The notes under the pieces were generated by a model. The model saw only the letters and a program-made list of their open reading frames with translations. It searched no databases and had not been told where the DNA came from. 64,000 bases of DNA, taken from NCBI RefSeq assembly GCF_020181035.1, contig NZ_JAIQYY010000013.1, positions 202,562 through 266,561 of the forward strand, in the 5' to 3' direction. The stretch comes from Streptomyces sp. CoH27. Lineage in GTDB: Bacteria; Actinomycetota; Actinomycetes; Streptomycetales; Streptomycetaceae. Below are positions 27,972 to 36,734 of this stretch, in pieces. Made by a program: the position numbers and the translations under genes. Within the stretch, counting starts at the first letter, position 1; each line of letters begins with the position of its first letter.

Positions 27972-28850
27972 TCAGCTCGGCCGGACAGCCATCTTGTCGA
28001 GGGCTTCCAGCAGCCCTGGCAGCTCGGGGCCCCGGCCCACCGGCAGCACCTCGCCCGGCTCGTCGTCCAGCAGGACGAACGCGATGTCGTCGGTTCGGGC
28101 CACGAGCGACCAGCCGGGGCCGTCGGCGCGCAGCGTCCGGGCGTCACCCGGGGCGAACGACGAGCGCACCCGGCCGAGCGGCGGCGGCGAGTCGACGTAG
28201 GCGCGCGCCTCCGCGAGCACCCGCCGGACCCCTCGGTGGCCACTGTGCGGCACGTTTCCGCCCTCCACCAAGGGCTCGCCGGTCTCCTCGGTCTCCCTGC
28301 TCTGCCGGGAGGCTTCCGCGGCCTTTGCCGACGGGCCTGATGTGGTGAACTCCTCGTCGTTGATCTGCTCCCGCCATGCCGCCCATTGCAGAGCGATCTC
28401 GTCGGCGCCCAGACGGCGCTGGGCCGGCCCCCAGATGCCGGTGTCCGGAGGGCTCAGCGGGGGGCCGTCGGCCACGTCGGGAGCGGGATCGTGCGGTGCA
28501 GGGACGCCGGGTGCCGCGACGGCGACCGCCAGGGGCCAGCCGGGCAGGGCGGCCACGACCGCGCGCTCGTCCGGCGACAGCTCGTACTCCATGCCGCAGT
28601 CCCAGGACGCGATCGCCACGGCGACCAGCGAGACGTCGTCGATGACGACCGTCCAGCGGGCACCGGCGTGGTCCTGGCCCAGCACCAGGCCGTACCCGTC
28701 GGCACGGGGCGCGAGTCCCAGTGCGGCACATGCCTCCGGATAGTCGTCGCCCAGAACGCTCGGAAACTGCGCCGGCGTCAGCAGTACCGCCGTCAGCACG
28801 TACAGCGCATCGTCTGCGGCGGCGACGGCCTCATCATCCGTCCCGGCCAT
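27972..28850 (-). CDS. Hypothetical protein, 292 aa
   Basis: The ATG at 28850 follows GGGAGG with a 5-nt gap. The protein appears to hold two alpha/beta lobes joined by a Pro/Ser/Glu-rich linker (about residues 120-190). Lobe 1 contains GLVLGQDHAGARWTVVIDDV. Lobe 2 contains GPGWSLVARTDDIAFVLLDD, which repeats the same pattern of a short strand ending in acidic residues. This internal similarity suggests a duplicated fold. It lacks signal and membrane segments. I do not recognise a family. Codon bias is normal and it ends at a strong terminator. Confidence 0.75.
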   Translation of the reverse strand: MAGTDDEAVAAADDALYVLTAVLLTPAQFPSVLGDDYPEACAALGLAPRADGYGLVLGQDHAGARWTVVIDDVSLVAVAIASWDCGMEYELSPDERAVVAALPGWPLAVAVAAPGVPAPHDPAPDVADGPPLSPPDTGIWGPAQRRLGADEIALQWAAWREQINDEEFTTSGPSAKAAEASRQSRETEETGEPLVEGGNVPHSGHRGVRRVLAEARAYVDSPPPLGRVRSSFAPGDARTLRADGPGWSLVARTDDIAFVLLDDEPGEVLPVGRGPELPGLLEALDKMAVRPS

Positions 28851-29133
28851 CCCAGCCTCCCAGTGGTTCGTCCAACGGCGCGCACCCTAGTGCGAGCGGA
28901 AGCCCGTTGTCACGATCCTCACACCAAGCGGAGCTGCAGGTTTCCGCCTGGACGGGGGCGAAACGTCCATGATGGACGCACGGTGTCCGGTGGCGTGTGG
29001 ACGGCCTGAGGAGAGCACGGATCCCAGTACCACTGCCTCGAACACTTTGTGCGCACGCCCCTCCCGCTGCCCTGATCGAGCCCAGAGCCGCCGTCGCCGA
29101 CGATTCACGTACCGTCACTCACCGTAGAGTTGA

Positions 29134-29147
29134 CTCTCCTTCGGGAG
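29134..29147 (+). promoter_or_regulatory. UUCG-tetraloop hairpin just before the MpaB-like gene
   Basis: TCTCC-TTCG-GGAGA forms a small stable hairpin immediately upstream of the ribosome site (AAAGGAGG, 29148-29154). A TAGAGT hexamer at 29124-29129 could be the -10, which would put the hairpin at the very 5' end of the transcript, where it might stabilise the mRNA. Confidence 0.4.
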
Positions 29148-29163
29148 AAAGGAGGACGGCAGG

Positions 29164-30078
29164 GTGAAGCGGTTCGAACGGCTCGGCAGGATCCGCCGAC
29201 TGGACCCGGTGGCGGACGCGGTGGAGATCTACCAGCTGAGTACGGCCTTCGAGTTCCCCTGGGACTACACGCGTGCGCTCGAACTGGCCCTGTACCGCAC
29301 CTATGCCGTGCCGAGCATCGGCCGGCTGCTCGCCGAGACGGCGGAGCTGACCGAGCGCACGCAGAAGCGGTACGACGACACGGTGCTGCTCCTCGACACC
29401 ATCGTGGAGCACGGCTTCGCCGCCGAGGAGGGCCGCACGGCGATCCGCCGCATCAACCAGATGCACCGCAGCTACGACATCAGCGACGACGACATGCGCT
29501 ATGTGCTGAGCACCTTCGTCGTGGTGCCCAGACGATGGATCGACGCCTACGGATGGCGGCGGTTGTCCCGGCACGAGATCGTCGCCGCGACCGAGTACTA
29601 CCGCACCCTGGGCCGGCACATGGGCATCCCCGGCATCCCCGGGACCTATGAGGAGTTCGAGGCACTCCTCGACGCCTACGAGCGGGACCACTTCGGCTGG
29701 GACGAACAGTGCCGGCAGGTCTCCGACGCCACCCTCGACCTGATGGCGTCCTGGTATCCGCGCCCGCTGGCACCGGTGCTGCGTACGGCGACCCTCGCCC
29801 TGCTCGACGAGCCGCTGCTGCACGCCTTCCGCTACACGCCGCCCGGCGCGGCCACCACCGCACTCGTGCGCCGCGCCGTACGCACGCGTGGCCGGCTCGT
29901 CCGGCTGCTGCCGCCGCGCCACGCCCCGCACTTCGCCCGCCAGAACCGGGAGATCAAGGGCTACCCGAACGGCTACCGAGTCGACGGCCTGGGTACCCGC
30001 CCGGTCCCCGGACTGAGTGGCTGCCCGGTACGGCACAGGGACCCCTCGGCGGCCGAAGCGGCTGAAGCGGCCGAGTGA
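29164..30078 (+). CDS. Oxygenase MpaB family protein
   Basis: A 304 aa protein of the MpaB/latex-clearing-like (DUF2236) family of haem-containing oxygenases. Visible family features are the helical core YDDTVLLLDTIVEHGF, INQMHRSYDISDDDMRYVLS, which supplies conserved histidine and arginine, and ETVVVPRRWIDAYGWRRL-like continuation at about residues 115-140. It has no signal peptide, so it is probably cytoplasmic. The GTG start at 29164 follows GGAGG by 9 nt. The substrate is unknown; relatives act on acyl chains or polymers. It is flanked by its own hairpin and terminator and seems monocistronic. Confidence 0.85.
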   Translation: MKRFERLGRIRRLDPVADAVEIYQLSTAFEFPWDYTRALELALYRTYAVPSIGRLLAETAELTERTQKRYDDTVLLLDTIVEHGFAAEEGRTAIRRINQMHRSYDISDDDMRYVLSTFVVVPRRWIDAYGWRRLSRHEIVAATEYYRTLGRHMGIPGIPGTYEEFEALLDAYERDHFGWDEQCRQVSDATLDLMASWYPRPLAPVLRTATLALLDEPLLHAFRYTPPGAATTALVRRAVRTRGRLVRLLPPRHAPHFARQNREIKGYPNGYRVDGLGTRPVPGLSGCPVRHRDPSAAEAAEAAE

Positions 30079-30097
30079 GGCGAGGGCATCGCGCAGC

Positions 30098-30127
30098 CGG
30101 CGCCGGCAGGAAGGCCGGCCGGCGCCG
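30098..30127. terminator. Terminator hairpin after the MpaB-like gene
   Basis: CGGCGCCGGC (30098-30107) pairs perfectly with GCCGGCGCCG (30118-30127) across a 10-nt loop in the convergent gap between the MpaB-like and methyltransferase genes. Confidence 0.65.
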
Positions 30128-30213
30128 TGGCACGGCTGCCCGGCGGACCGGCCCCACCGGCGGTTCTCAGCCTGCGCGGCACGGCGCGAGGGGTGTCCGC
30201 ATCGGCGTGCCGC

Positions 30214-30822
30214 TCAGTTCTCGCGCGTCGCGAGCGCGAGAAAGCGCGCGTCCTCGTCGACGTACGACGTCATGCGCCATCCCGAACGGGCCAGGAGCGG
30301 ACCGAGTCTGGCCTCGGCGCGCAGGTCGTCGGGGGTGACCTGGCGGCCCTGCCGGGCCGCGAGGGCGGCCCGCCCGATGGGGTGGAAAAGCGCGAGCGTG
30401 CCGCCCGGCCGCACCACGCGCGCCAGTTCCCGCAGGTTGTCCACCGGGTTCGGCAGGTGGGCGATCAGACCGGCCGCGAAGACGGCGTCCAGCGTCTGCG
30501 GCCGCAGCGGCAGTGCGGCGACGTCGGCGAGCAGTAGCCACCCGTCCCGCTCCCGGCCCGCCCGCACGGCGGCCTGGAGCATCTCCGGCGTCAAGTCGGC
30601 ACCCAGCACCACCCCGGAGGGGCCCACGGCGGCCCTGAGCGGCGGCAGGGCACGTCCGGTGCCGCAGCCCGCGTCCAGCACGCGGTCACCCGGCCGCAGC
30701 CCGAGGTCGTCCACGGCGGCCGCGTAGGCGGGGCCGTCGTCGGGGAACCGGCTGTCCCAGTCGGCGGCCCGGGCGCCGAAGAATTCCTGCACATGTGTGT
30801 GGTCGTCGCTCATGTTCCGCAT
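30214..30822 (-). CDS. Class I SAM-dependent methyltransferase
   Basis: A 202 aa soluble methyltransferase. Motif I is VLDAGCGTGRALP (about residues 49-61); the acidic residue after strand 2 is in LGADLTPEMLQAA; motif II/III includes VAALPLRPQTLDAVFAAGLI and the post-motif RVVRPGGTLALFHP. The substrate is unknown, as typical of Methyltransf_11 proteins. ATG 30822 has GAGGA a few nt upstream; the ATG nine bases further in (MSDDHT) is a possible alternative. It diverges from the MHYT gene. Confidence 0.9.
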   Translation of the reverse strand: MRNMSDDHTHVQEFFGARAADWDSRFPDDGPAYAAAVDDLGLRPGDRVLDAGCGTGRALPPLRAAVGPSGVVLGADLTPEMLQAAVRAGRERDGWLLLADVAALPLRPQTLDAVFAAGLIAHLPNPVDNLRELARVVRPGGTLALFHPIGRAALAARQGRQVTPDDLRAEARLGPLLARSGWRMTSYVDEDARFLALATREN

Positions 30823-30948
30823 GATTCCTCACCGTCACGAGGGATATGTAGGCGCACATGTTCGGGCCGGACCCGATCGTTCCGTCGCATCCACCTGTCA
30901 TATTCCACCAGCTTTCGAAATGCGCCCCCTATGTGCGCCCGTGCCCCC

Positions 30949-30954
30949 TAGCGT
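30949..30954 (+). promoter_or_regulatory. Candidate -10 hexamer giving a nearly leaderless MHYT transcript
   Basis: TAGCGT at 30949-30954 fits the TAGNNT form of actinomycete -10 boxes. Transcription would start near 30961, about three bases before the ATG at 30964. No ribosome site precedes that ATG, which fits a leaderless message. No good -35 was seen. Confidence 0.4.
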
Positions 30955-30963
30955 CCCTTGGCC

Positions 30964-31737
30964 ATGGGACACCTGGACCACGCCGCCTTCGGCTGGCTGA
31001 CCCCCGTGCTGTCATACGTGATGGCCTGTACCGGCGCCGCACTCGGACTGCGCTGCACCGTCCGCGCGCTCGCCACCACCGGCCGCTCGCGCCGCAACTG
31101 GCTCGTCACCGCGGCCTCCGCGATCGGGACGGGCATCTGGACCATGCACTTCGTGGCCATGCTCGGCTTCCGCGTCAGCGGCACCGACATCCGCTACGAC
31201 GTGCCGCTGACCATCCTCAGCCTCCTCGTCGCCATGGTCGTCGTCTGCGCCGGCGTCTTCGTCGTCGGCTACAGCCGCGCCCGCAACCGAGCGCTCCTGA
31301 TCGGCGGACTCACCACCGGGCTGGGCGTCGCCAGCATGCACTACCTCGGCATGGCGGCGGTCCGGCTGCACGGAGACGTCCGGTACGACCCCGTCCTCGT
31401 CGGACTGTCGGTGTTGATCGCCGTAGTAGCGGCGACAGCGGCCCTGTGGGCCGGCCTCAACATCAAGTCGCCCCTCGCGGTCACCGTCGCCTCCCTCGTC
31501 ATGGGAGCGGCCGTCAGCAGCATGCACTACACCGGGATGTTCGCGGTGAGCGTGCATGTGAACCCCTCCGGCGAGGCCCTGCCCGGGGCCACGGCGATGC
31601 AGTTCATCTTCCCCCTCGCCGTCGGCCTCGGGTCCTATCTCTTCATCACCTCGGCCTTCGTCGCCCTCTCACCCACCGCCGACGAGCGTGAGGCGTCCGC
31701 CTCCGCCCAGCGGCCCGTCGAAACCGTCGCCCGTTAG
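30964..31737 (+). CDS. MHYT-domain integral membrane sensor
   Basis: A 257 aa protein with seven predicted membrane helices. The three MHYT-type motifs are MHFVAML, MHYLGMA and MHYTGMF, each at the outer edge of a helix. The family is proposed to bind copper and sense oxygen, CO or NO; here there is no attached GGDEF/EAL or kinase domain. ATG 30964 is used because no better start is seen. It ends 49 bp before cvnA on the same strand, so it may act as the membrane input for the conservon. That pairing is inference. Confidence 0.9.
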   Translation: MGHLDHAAFGWLTPVLSYVMACTGAALGLRCTVRALATTGRSRRNWLVTAASAIGTGIWTMHFVAMLGFRVSGTDIRYDVPLTILSLLVAMVVVCAGVFVVGYSRARNRALLIGGLTTGLGVASMHYLGMAAVRLHGDVRYDPVLVGLSVLIAVVAATAALWAGLNIKSPLAVTVASLVMGAAVSSMHYTGMFAVSVHVNPSGEALPGATAMQFIFPLAVGLGSYLFITSAFVALSPTADEREASASAQRPVETVAR

Positions 31738-31786
31738 CGGGAACCCGGCCCGAGCGCCCCGACCCCACGTCCCGAGCGAGGAGGCC

Positions 31787-34351
31787 ATGCGCCCACCCCG
31801 TACCTCCCCGAAAGCCGGTGCCCCGGAACGCCCTCCGCGGGGCCGCCGTGCGCACGCCGGACCGCCGGCCGCCGAGGGCACCGACCGCCTCCTCAGCGCG
31901 TCGCCGACCACGGCACGCGCGCGCGTGAATCGCCGGCACCTGCGCCCTCGTACCGTGCGCGCCAAGGTGGTCAGCCTGCTGATGGTGCCTGTGGTCTCCC
32001 TGCTCGCGCTGTGGGCGTACGCCACCGTGAGCACCGCCCAGGACGTCGCGAGGCTGCGCCAGTCCGAGCGGGTCGACGCCGAACTGCGCGCCCCGGTGGC
32101 CGCGGCCGCCGCCGCCCTGCAGGCCGAGCGCACCGCGGCCGTGCGCCACGCCACCGCACCGGGCGCGGACGACGGCAGCGACCTCCAGGGCCTCGCCGCC
32201 CGCACCGACCGGGCCGTCGCCGCACTGCGGCTCGGCAGCGACAGCACCGTCGCCGACAGCGAGGAACTGCCCGCCGCGGTCTCCGGCCGCCTCGACGCCT
32301 TCGTCACCGGCGCCGAGCGGCTGCGCACGCTGCGTACGGCCGTACTCGACAACAAGGCCGGCTGGGACACGGTGTATACGCAGTACACGAAGACCATTTC
32401 AGCGGCCTTCGCCGTGGACGGTGCCCTCACCGGCATCCAGCAGGCGGACGTCGGCTCCGACGCGCGCGTACTGCTCGAATTCTCCCGGGCCGCCGAGGCA
32501 CTGGCCCAGGAGGACGCATTGCTCAGCGGCGCGCGGACAACGGAGGGTCTCCGAGGCGAGCGACTGCGGTTGTTCAGCGCCGCTGCCGCCGCGCGCCGCA
32601 GCCTCACCGAGACGGCCGTCGCCGATCTGCCCACCGCCCAGCGCGCTGCCTGGCGGGACCTGGCCGACAGCGGCTCCTACGCCTCACTCGGCAGCGCAGA
32701 GGACAAGATCGTCACCGCCGTGCCGGGCGCCAGGCAGGCCGGCGCGGCTCCGCAGGCCGTCTGGAACGCCGCCCACGCACGCGTACAGGACGGAATGCGG
32801 GACATCGCGACGGACACGGGCCGGGCCGTCGCCGGCCGCGCCGATCCGGTCACGCGCGGTCTGCTCAGCCCCGCCGGTGCCGCCGTGCTTCTCGGCCTGG
32901 CCGCCGTCGTCGCCTCGCTGGTCATCTCCGTCCGCATCGGACGAGGGCTCGTGGTCGAGCTCGTCAGCCTGCGCAACGACGCCCTGGAGATCGCCCGTCG
33001 CAAGCTGCCGGAAGCGATGCGCAGACTGCGCGCGGGCGAGGAACTCGACATTCAGGCGGAGGCCCCCGCGGGACCACCGGCCGAGGACGAGACGGGCCAG
33101 GTCTCGGAGGCCTTGACCACCGTCCACCGGGCGGCCCTGCACGCCGCCGTGGAACGCGCCGAGCTCGCCAGCGGCATCTCCGGAGTCTTCGTCAACCTCG
33201 CCCGCCGCAGTCAGGTGCTGGTCCACCGTCAGCTCAGCCTTCTCGACAGCATGGAACGCCGCTCCGACGATCCCGACGAGCTCAGCGACCTGTTCCGTCT
33301 GGACCACCTGACCACCCGGATGCGGCGCCACGCCGAGAGCCTGATCATTCTCTCCGGGGCGGCACCCGGCCGGGCCTGGCGCATGCCCGTCTCGCTCACG
33401 AATGTCGTACGCGCCGCCGTATCCGAAGTCGAGGACTACGCGCGCGTGGAGGTGCGCCGGCTCCCCGAGGCCCACGTCATCGGTGCCGCCGTCGCCGACC
33501 TCACCCACCTCCTCGCCGAACTCGTCGAGAACGCAGCCCAGTTCTCTCCGCCCCACACGCGCGTGCGCGTCACCGGCGAGCCCGTCGGCAACGGCTATGC
33601 CCTGGAGATCGAGGACCGGGGTCTAGGCATGAGTGCCGAGACCCTCGCGGAGGCCAACCGGCGCATCGAACAGTCCGAGGCCCTCGACCTGTTCGACAGC
33701 GACCGGCTCGGGCTCTTCGTGGTCAGCCGGCTCGCCTCCCGGCACGACGTCAGGGTGCACCTGCGGACTTCCCCGTACGGCGGCACCACCGCCGTCGTCC
33801 TGCTTCCCACGGCTCTGCTCCACCGGGGCTCGGCCGACACCGCGTCCCAGCAGAACGAACAGGCCCACGACGAGCAGGAAGGCGCGTACGCGCACGTGCC
33901 CGGCACGACTCGGCGCCAGGAGACCGCCCTCGCACGGCCGGACCGTCCCGCCCTCGCGGCCACCGCTCCCGGCCCGCACGACACGCCGGAGGGGCCGGAA
34001 CGGAACGACGTGGTCAGCGAGTCGGTACGACACGGCATGAGCCACGAGACCCCGCCCCCCGGAGTCACCGCCTTGAGGCCGCACCGCCCGCCACACGACT
34101 CCGAGCCCTCCGACGACCTCCCACGCCGTGTGCGCCAGGCGAGCCTCGCCCCTCAGCTCCGGCAGCAACGGCCCGAAGAGCCGGCCCCGGCACGCACGCG
34201 TGGCGAGGACCGGCGCACCCCCGAACTGGTGCGGGACCGCATGACGGCCTACCGCGACGGCTGGGCGCGCGGCGGCGGCAGGCAGTCCGGCCGCGGTGCC
34301 GCCCCGGAACCCGAAACGGCCAGTGACAGCAGCGAAGGAGACCCGGCATGA
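31787..34351 (+). CDS. cvnA: Conservon sensor histidine-kinase-like protein CvnA
   Basis: An 854 aa membrane protein. After a basic, proline-rich N-terminus, helix 1 lies near residues 63-82 (VVSLLMVPVVSLLALWAYAT). A nitrate/nitrite-sensing-like extracellular region follows, then helix 2 near 365-385 (AAVLLGLAAVVASLVISVRI). The cytoplasmic part has a dimerisation-like segment (SLLDSMERRSDDPDELSDLF) and an ATPase lid with N-box LAELVENAAQFSPP, G1 EDRGLGMS and G2 GLFVVSRLA. A long disordered Pro/Arg tail ends it. Conservons couple such a kinase-like protein to a small GTPase. ATG 31787 follows GAGGAGG closely. It overlaps cvnB by ATGA. Confidence 0.92.
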   Translation: MRPPRTSPKAGAPERPPRGRRAHAGPPAAEGTDRLLSASPTTARARVNRRHLRPRTVRAKVVSLLMVPVVSLLALWAYATVSTAQDVARLRQSERVDAELRAPVAAAAAALQAERTAAVRHATAPGADDGSDLQGLAARTDRAVAALRLGSDSTVADSEELPAAVSGRLDAFVTGAERLRTLRTAVLDNKAGWDTVYTQYTKTISAAFAVDGALTGIQQADVGSDARVLLEFSRAAEALAQEDALLSGARTTEGLRGERLRLFSAAAAARRSLTETAVADLPTAQRAAWRDLADSGSYASLGSAEDKIVTAVPGARQAGAAPQAVWNAAHARVQDGMRDIATDTGRAVAGRADPVTRGLLSPAGAAVLLGLAAVVASLVISVRIGRGLVVELVSLRNDALEIARRKLPEAMRRLRAGEELDIQAEAPAGPPAEDETGQVSEALTTVHRAALHAAVERAELASGISGVFVNLARRSQVLVHRQLSLLDSMERRSDDPDELSDLFRLDHLTTRMRRHAESLIILSGAAPGRAWRMPVSLTNVVRAAVSEVEDYARVEVRRLPEAHVIGAAVADLTHLLAELVENAAQFSPPHTRVRVTGEPVGNGYALEIEDRGLGMSAETLAEANRRIEQSEALDLFDSDRLGLFVVSRLASRHDVRVHLRTSPYGGTTAVVLLPTALLHRGSADTASQQNEQAHDEQEGAYAHVPGTTRRQETALARPDRPALAATAPGPHDTPEGPERNDVVSESVRHGMSHETPPPGVTALRPHRPPHDSEPSDDLPRRVRQASLAPQLRQQRPEEPAPARTRGEDRRTPELVRDRMTAYRDGWARGGGRQSGRGAAPEPETASDSSEGDPA

Positions 34352-34785
34352 TCCAGGACCCCAACACGAGGGCCGGGCAGCGATCCGGCGAACTGGACTG
34401 GCTGCTCGACGACCTGGTGACGCGAGTGAGCGAGGTACGGCATGCCGTCGTGCTCTCCAACGACGGGCTGGCCGTCGGCGCCTCCACGGCCCTCGCGCGG
34501 GAGGACGCCGAGCATCTCGCCGCCGTAGCCTCCGGTTTCAACAGCCTGGCCAAGGGTGCGGGACGGCACTTCGGAGCAGGCGGTGTGCGGCAGACCCTGG
34601 TCGAGATGGACGACGCGTTCCTCTTCGTGGCCGCCGCGGGTGACGGTTCCTGCCTCGCCGTGCTCACCGCCGTCACCGCCGACATCGGCCTCGTCGCCTA
34701 CGAGATGGCGCGCCTGGTCAAGCGGGTCGGCGAGCACCTCTACACGCCACCTCGTGTCAGCGCACAGCCGCCCGCGGCCGGATGA
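34348..34785 (+). CDS. cvnB: Roadblock/LC7 protein CvnB
   Basis: A 145 aa cytoplasmic roadblock/LC7 protein, the family that acts as a regulator (often GAP-like) of small GTPases. Motifs seen are LDWLLDDLVTRVSEVRHAVV, LSNDGLAVGASTALAREDAE, HLAAVASGFNSLAKGAGRHF and GDGSCLAVLTAVTADIGLVA, which define the strand-helix core. Its ATG overlaps the cvnA stop. It is about 65% identical by eye to the second roadblock protein at 36195. Confidence 0.95.
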   Translation: MIQDPNTRAGQRSGELDWLLDDLVTRVSEVRHAVVLSNDGLAVGASTALAREDAEHLAAVASGFNSLAKGAGRHFGAGGVRQTLVEMDDAFLFVAAAGDGSCLAVLTAVTADIGLVAYEMARLVKRVGEHLYTPPRVSAQPPAAG

Positions 34786-34803
34786 GCCGGAAGGCCGGTA
34801 CCG

Positions 34804-35217
34804 ATGACCGAGAACCCGATGGACGGCCCGCCGGAGCCGGGCAGCCAGTGGTACGACGGCGAGGCCGGGCCCCTCGTCCGCCCGTACGCCATGACCGGCG
34901 GTCGCACCCAGCCGGGGCCCACCGCGGTGCGCTTCGACCTGATCGCCCTTGTCACCCTCGTCCCCGAGTCCCCGGCGCTCGACGACGACACCCCGCTCGG
35001 CCCCGAACACCGGACTCTGATCGAGCTGTGCCGCACGGAGACACAGTCCGTCGCCGAACTCGCCGCGGACGCGGATCTTCCTGTCGGCGTGATCAGGGTG
35101 CTCCTCGGGGACCTCCTGGAACTCGGCTGTGTCTCCGTCAGCCGCCCCGTACCCCCGGCGCACCTGCCCGACGAGCGGATTCTGCGCGAGGTCATCGATG
35201 GATTGCGAGCGCTGTAG
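34804..35217 (+). CDS. cvnC: DUF742 protein CvnC
   Basis: A 137 aa DUF742 protein. The block PLVRPYAMTGGRTQPG (about residues 26-41) and the C-terminal winged-helix-like region SVAELAADADLPVGVIRVLL to LLELGCVSV are diagnostic. In conservons it is thought to be an adaptor between the kinase-like protein and the GTPase. GGAAGG lies about 9 nt upstream of ATG 34804. Usually cvnD follows by overlap or a few bases; here 197 bp intervene. Confidence 0.95.
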   Translation: MTENPMDGPPEPGSQWYDGEAGPLVRPYAMTGGRTQPGPTAVRFDLIALVTLVPESPALDDDTPLGPEHRTLIELCRTETQSVAELAADADLPVGVIRVLLGDLLELGCVSVSRPVPPAHLPDERILREVIDGLRAL

Positions 35218-35414
35218 ATGACCATGCCGAGCAAGACGAACGCTCTCCCGCATCCCCATCCGTGCGCACTGTGCCACCGACCGTACAGAAATCGGTCAGA
35301 TCAGGTTCATTTCGTTCCAACCAGCCGCGTAGATGCCTCATTTGTCATGATGTCGACTTCACACCCGAAGTGTGCGGACGCCGGCTGCAACCGGTCCACC
35401 CGAGAGAAGTGATC

Positions 35415-36017
35415 ATGGTCTCCGAGCACTCCGACGCCACCGGCGACACCACCGCGCTGGCGCTGAAGATACTGGTCGCCGGCGGATTCGGCGTCGGCAA
35501 GACGACCCTGGTCGGGGCCGTCAGCGAGATCCGGCCGCTACGTACCGAGGAACTGCTCAGCCAGGCAGGGCAGTTGGTCGACGACACCGACGGTGTGGAC
35601 CAGAAGGTCACCACCACCGTCGCCATGGACTTCGGGCGCATCACGATCCGCTCCGGCCTGTCCCTCTACCTCTTCGGCACCCCCGGACAGGACCGGTTCT
35701 GGTTTCTCTGGGACGAGTTGTCGCAGGGCGCCCTCGGTGCCGTCGTCCTCGCGGACACCCGGCGCCTGGAGGACTGCTTCCCCGCCGTCGACTACTTCGA
35801 GCACCGGCGCATCCCGTTCGTGGTGGCTGTCAACTGCTTCGCGGGCGCCCGCGCCTACGGCGCCCACGACGTCTGCCGCGCTCTTGACCTCGACCGCGGC
35901 ACCCCCGTGGTGCTGTGCGACGCGCGCGACCGGGACTCCGGCAAGGAAGTCCTGATCCGGCTCGTCGAGTACGCGGGGCGGATGCACATCGCCCGGCTCC
36001 TCGACTCGGTCGGCTGA
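35415..36017 (+). CDS. cvnD: Conservon GTP-binding protein CvnD
   Basis: A 200 aa Ras-like (Mgl/Arf-related) GTPase. The P-loop is GGFGVGKT (residues 23-30), switch II carries the DxxG-equivalent LFGTPGQDRFWF, and the base-recognition motif is the conservon-type VAVNCFAGA rather than NKxD. It should cycle between GTP and GDP on CvnA/B/C signals. Start ATG 35415 follows GAGAAG. The preceding 197 bp lack a gene and may hold a promoter, so cvnD and the roadblock gene after it could be expressed apart from cvnABC. Confidence 0.95.
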   Translation: MVSEHSDATGDTTALALKILVAGGFGVGKTTLVGAVSEIRPLRTEELLSQAGQLVDDTDGVDQKVTTTVAMDFGRITIRSGLSLYLFGTPGQDRFWFLWDELSQGALGAVVLADTRRLEDCFPAVDYFEHRRIPFVVAVNCFAGARAYGAHDVCRALDLDRGTPVVLCDARDRDSGKEVLIRLVEYAGRMHIARLLDSVG

Positions 36018-36194
36018 GCCGGCGGGAAAGTGGACTGGTTGCCGGTATGTGTGCCGTCCGGGACGAACGCCCGACATCACCCGTCGGTCATCTTCTGCGC
36101 CATGCGTCCGTCCGGCTTGCCCGGGCGCCGCTCGTGGTGAAGGCTGGCGGGGAGTTCCTCCAGCCAGGGGGAGACATCGCACGGGGAGACGGAG

Positions 36195-36608
36195 ATGGCG
36201 CAGAACCAGGGACTCGGGTGGCTCCTGGACGATCTGACCGAGCGGGTGGACCATGTGCGACACGCGCTCGTCCTGTCGAACGACGGGCTGGTCACGGGCG
36301 CGAGTACGGGCCTACGCCGTGAGGACGCCGAACATCTGGCCGCCGTGGCGTCCGGGCTGCACAGCCTGGCCAAGGGTTCGGGACGCCACTTCGGCGCGGG
36401 CAGGGTGCGCCAGACCATGATCGAGTACGACGACGCCGTGCTGTTCGTGACTGCGGCGGGCACCGGTAGCTGTCTGTGCGTGCTCACCGGGGTGGAGGCC
36501 GACATCGGCCAGATCGCCTACGAGATGACCCTGCTCGTCAACCGCGTCGGCGAACACCTCGGCGTTGATGCCAGGCAGCCCGAGAGGGCGCCCAACACAG
36601 ATCTCTGA
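36195..36608 (+). CDS. Second roadblock/LC7 protein (CvnB paralogue)
   Basis: A 137 aa roadblock protein that aligns along its length with CvnB: GLGWLLDDLTERVDHVRHAL, VLSNDGLVTGASTGLRREDA, HLAAVASGLHSLAKGSGRHF and a shared C-terminal end VGEHL. It lies 177 bp after cvnD. GGGGAGACGGAG precedes ATG 36195. A tandem second roadblock gene suggests either a second regulatory input to the same GTPase or a conservon remnant left after loss of its own cvnA, cvnC and cvnD. Confidence 0.93.
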   Translation: MAQNQGLGWLLDDLTERVDHVRHALVLSNDGLVTGASTGLRREDAEHLAAVASGLHSLAKGSGRHFGAGRVRQTMIEYDDAVLFVTAAGTGSCLCVLTGVEADIGQIAYEMTLLVNRVGEHLGVDARQPERAPNTDL

Positions 36609-36734
36609 CCTGCGAGTTCGCCCGCCTTCGTAGAGTTATCCACAGGCTCGCCACGAGATGCGTGAATCCGGCTACGGTGTGTGCACGGCTTGCGCACAGG
36701 GCGTGAGCCTCCACTCCACGGGGGAGTTACAGCC

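Noticed and set aside
35218..35412. 64-codon open frame filling the cvnC-cvnD gap, starting right after the cvnC stop
   Set aside because: Third codon positions are mixed, no ribosome site fits, and no recognisable motif is present apart from scattered Cys and His. Treated as intergenic.
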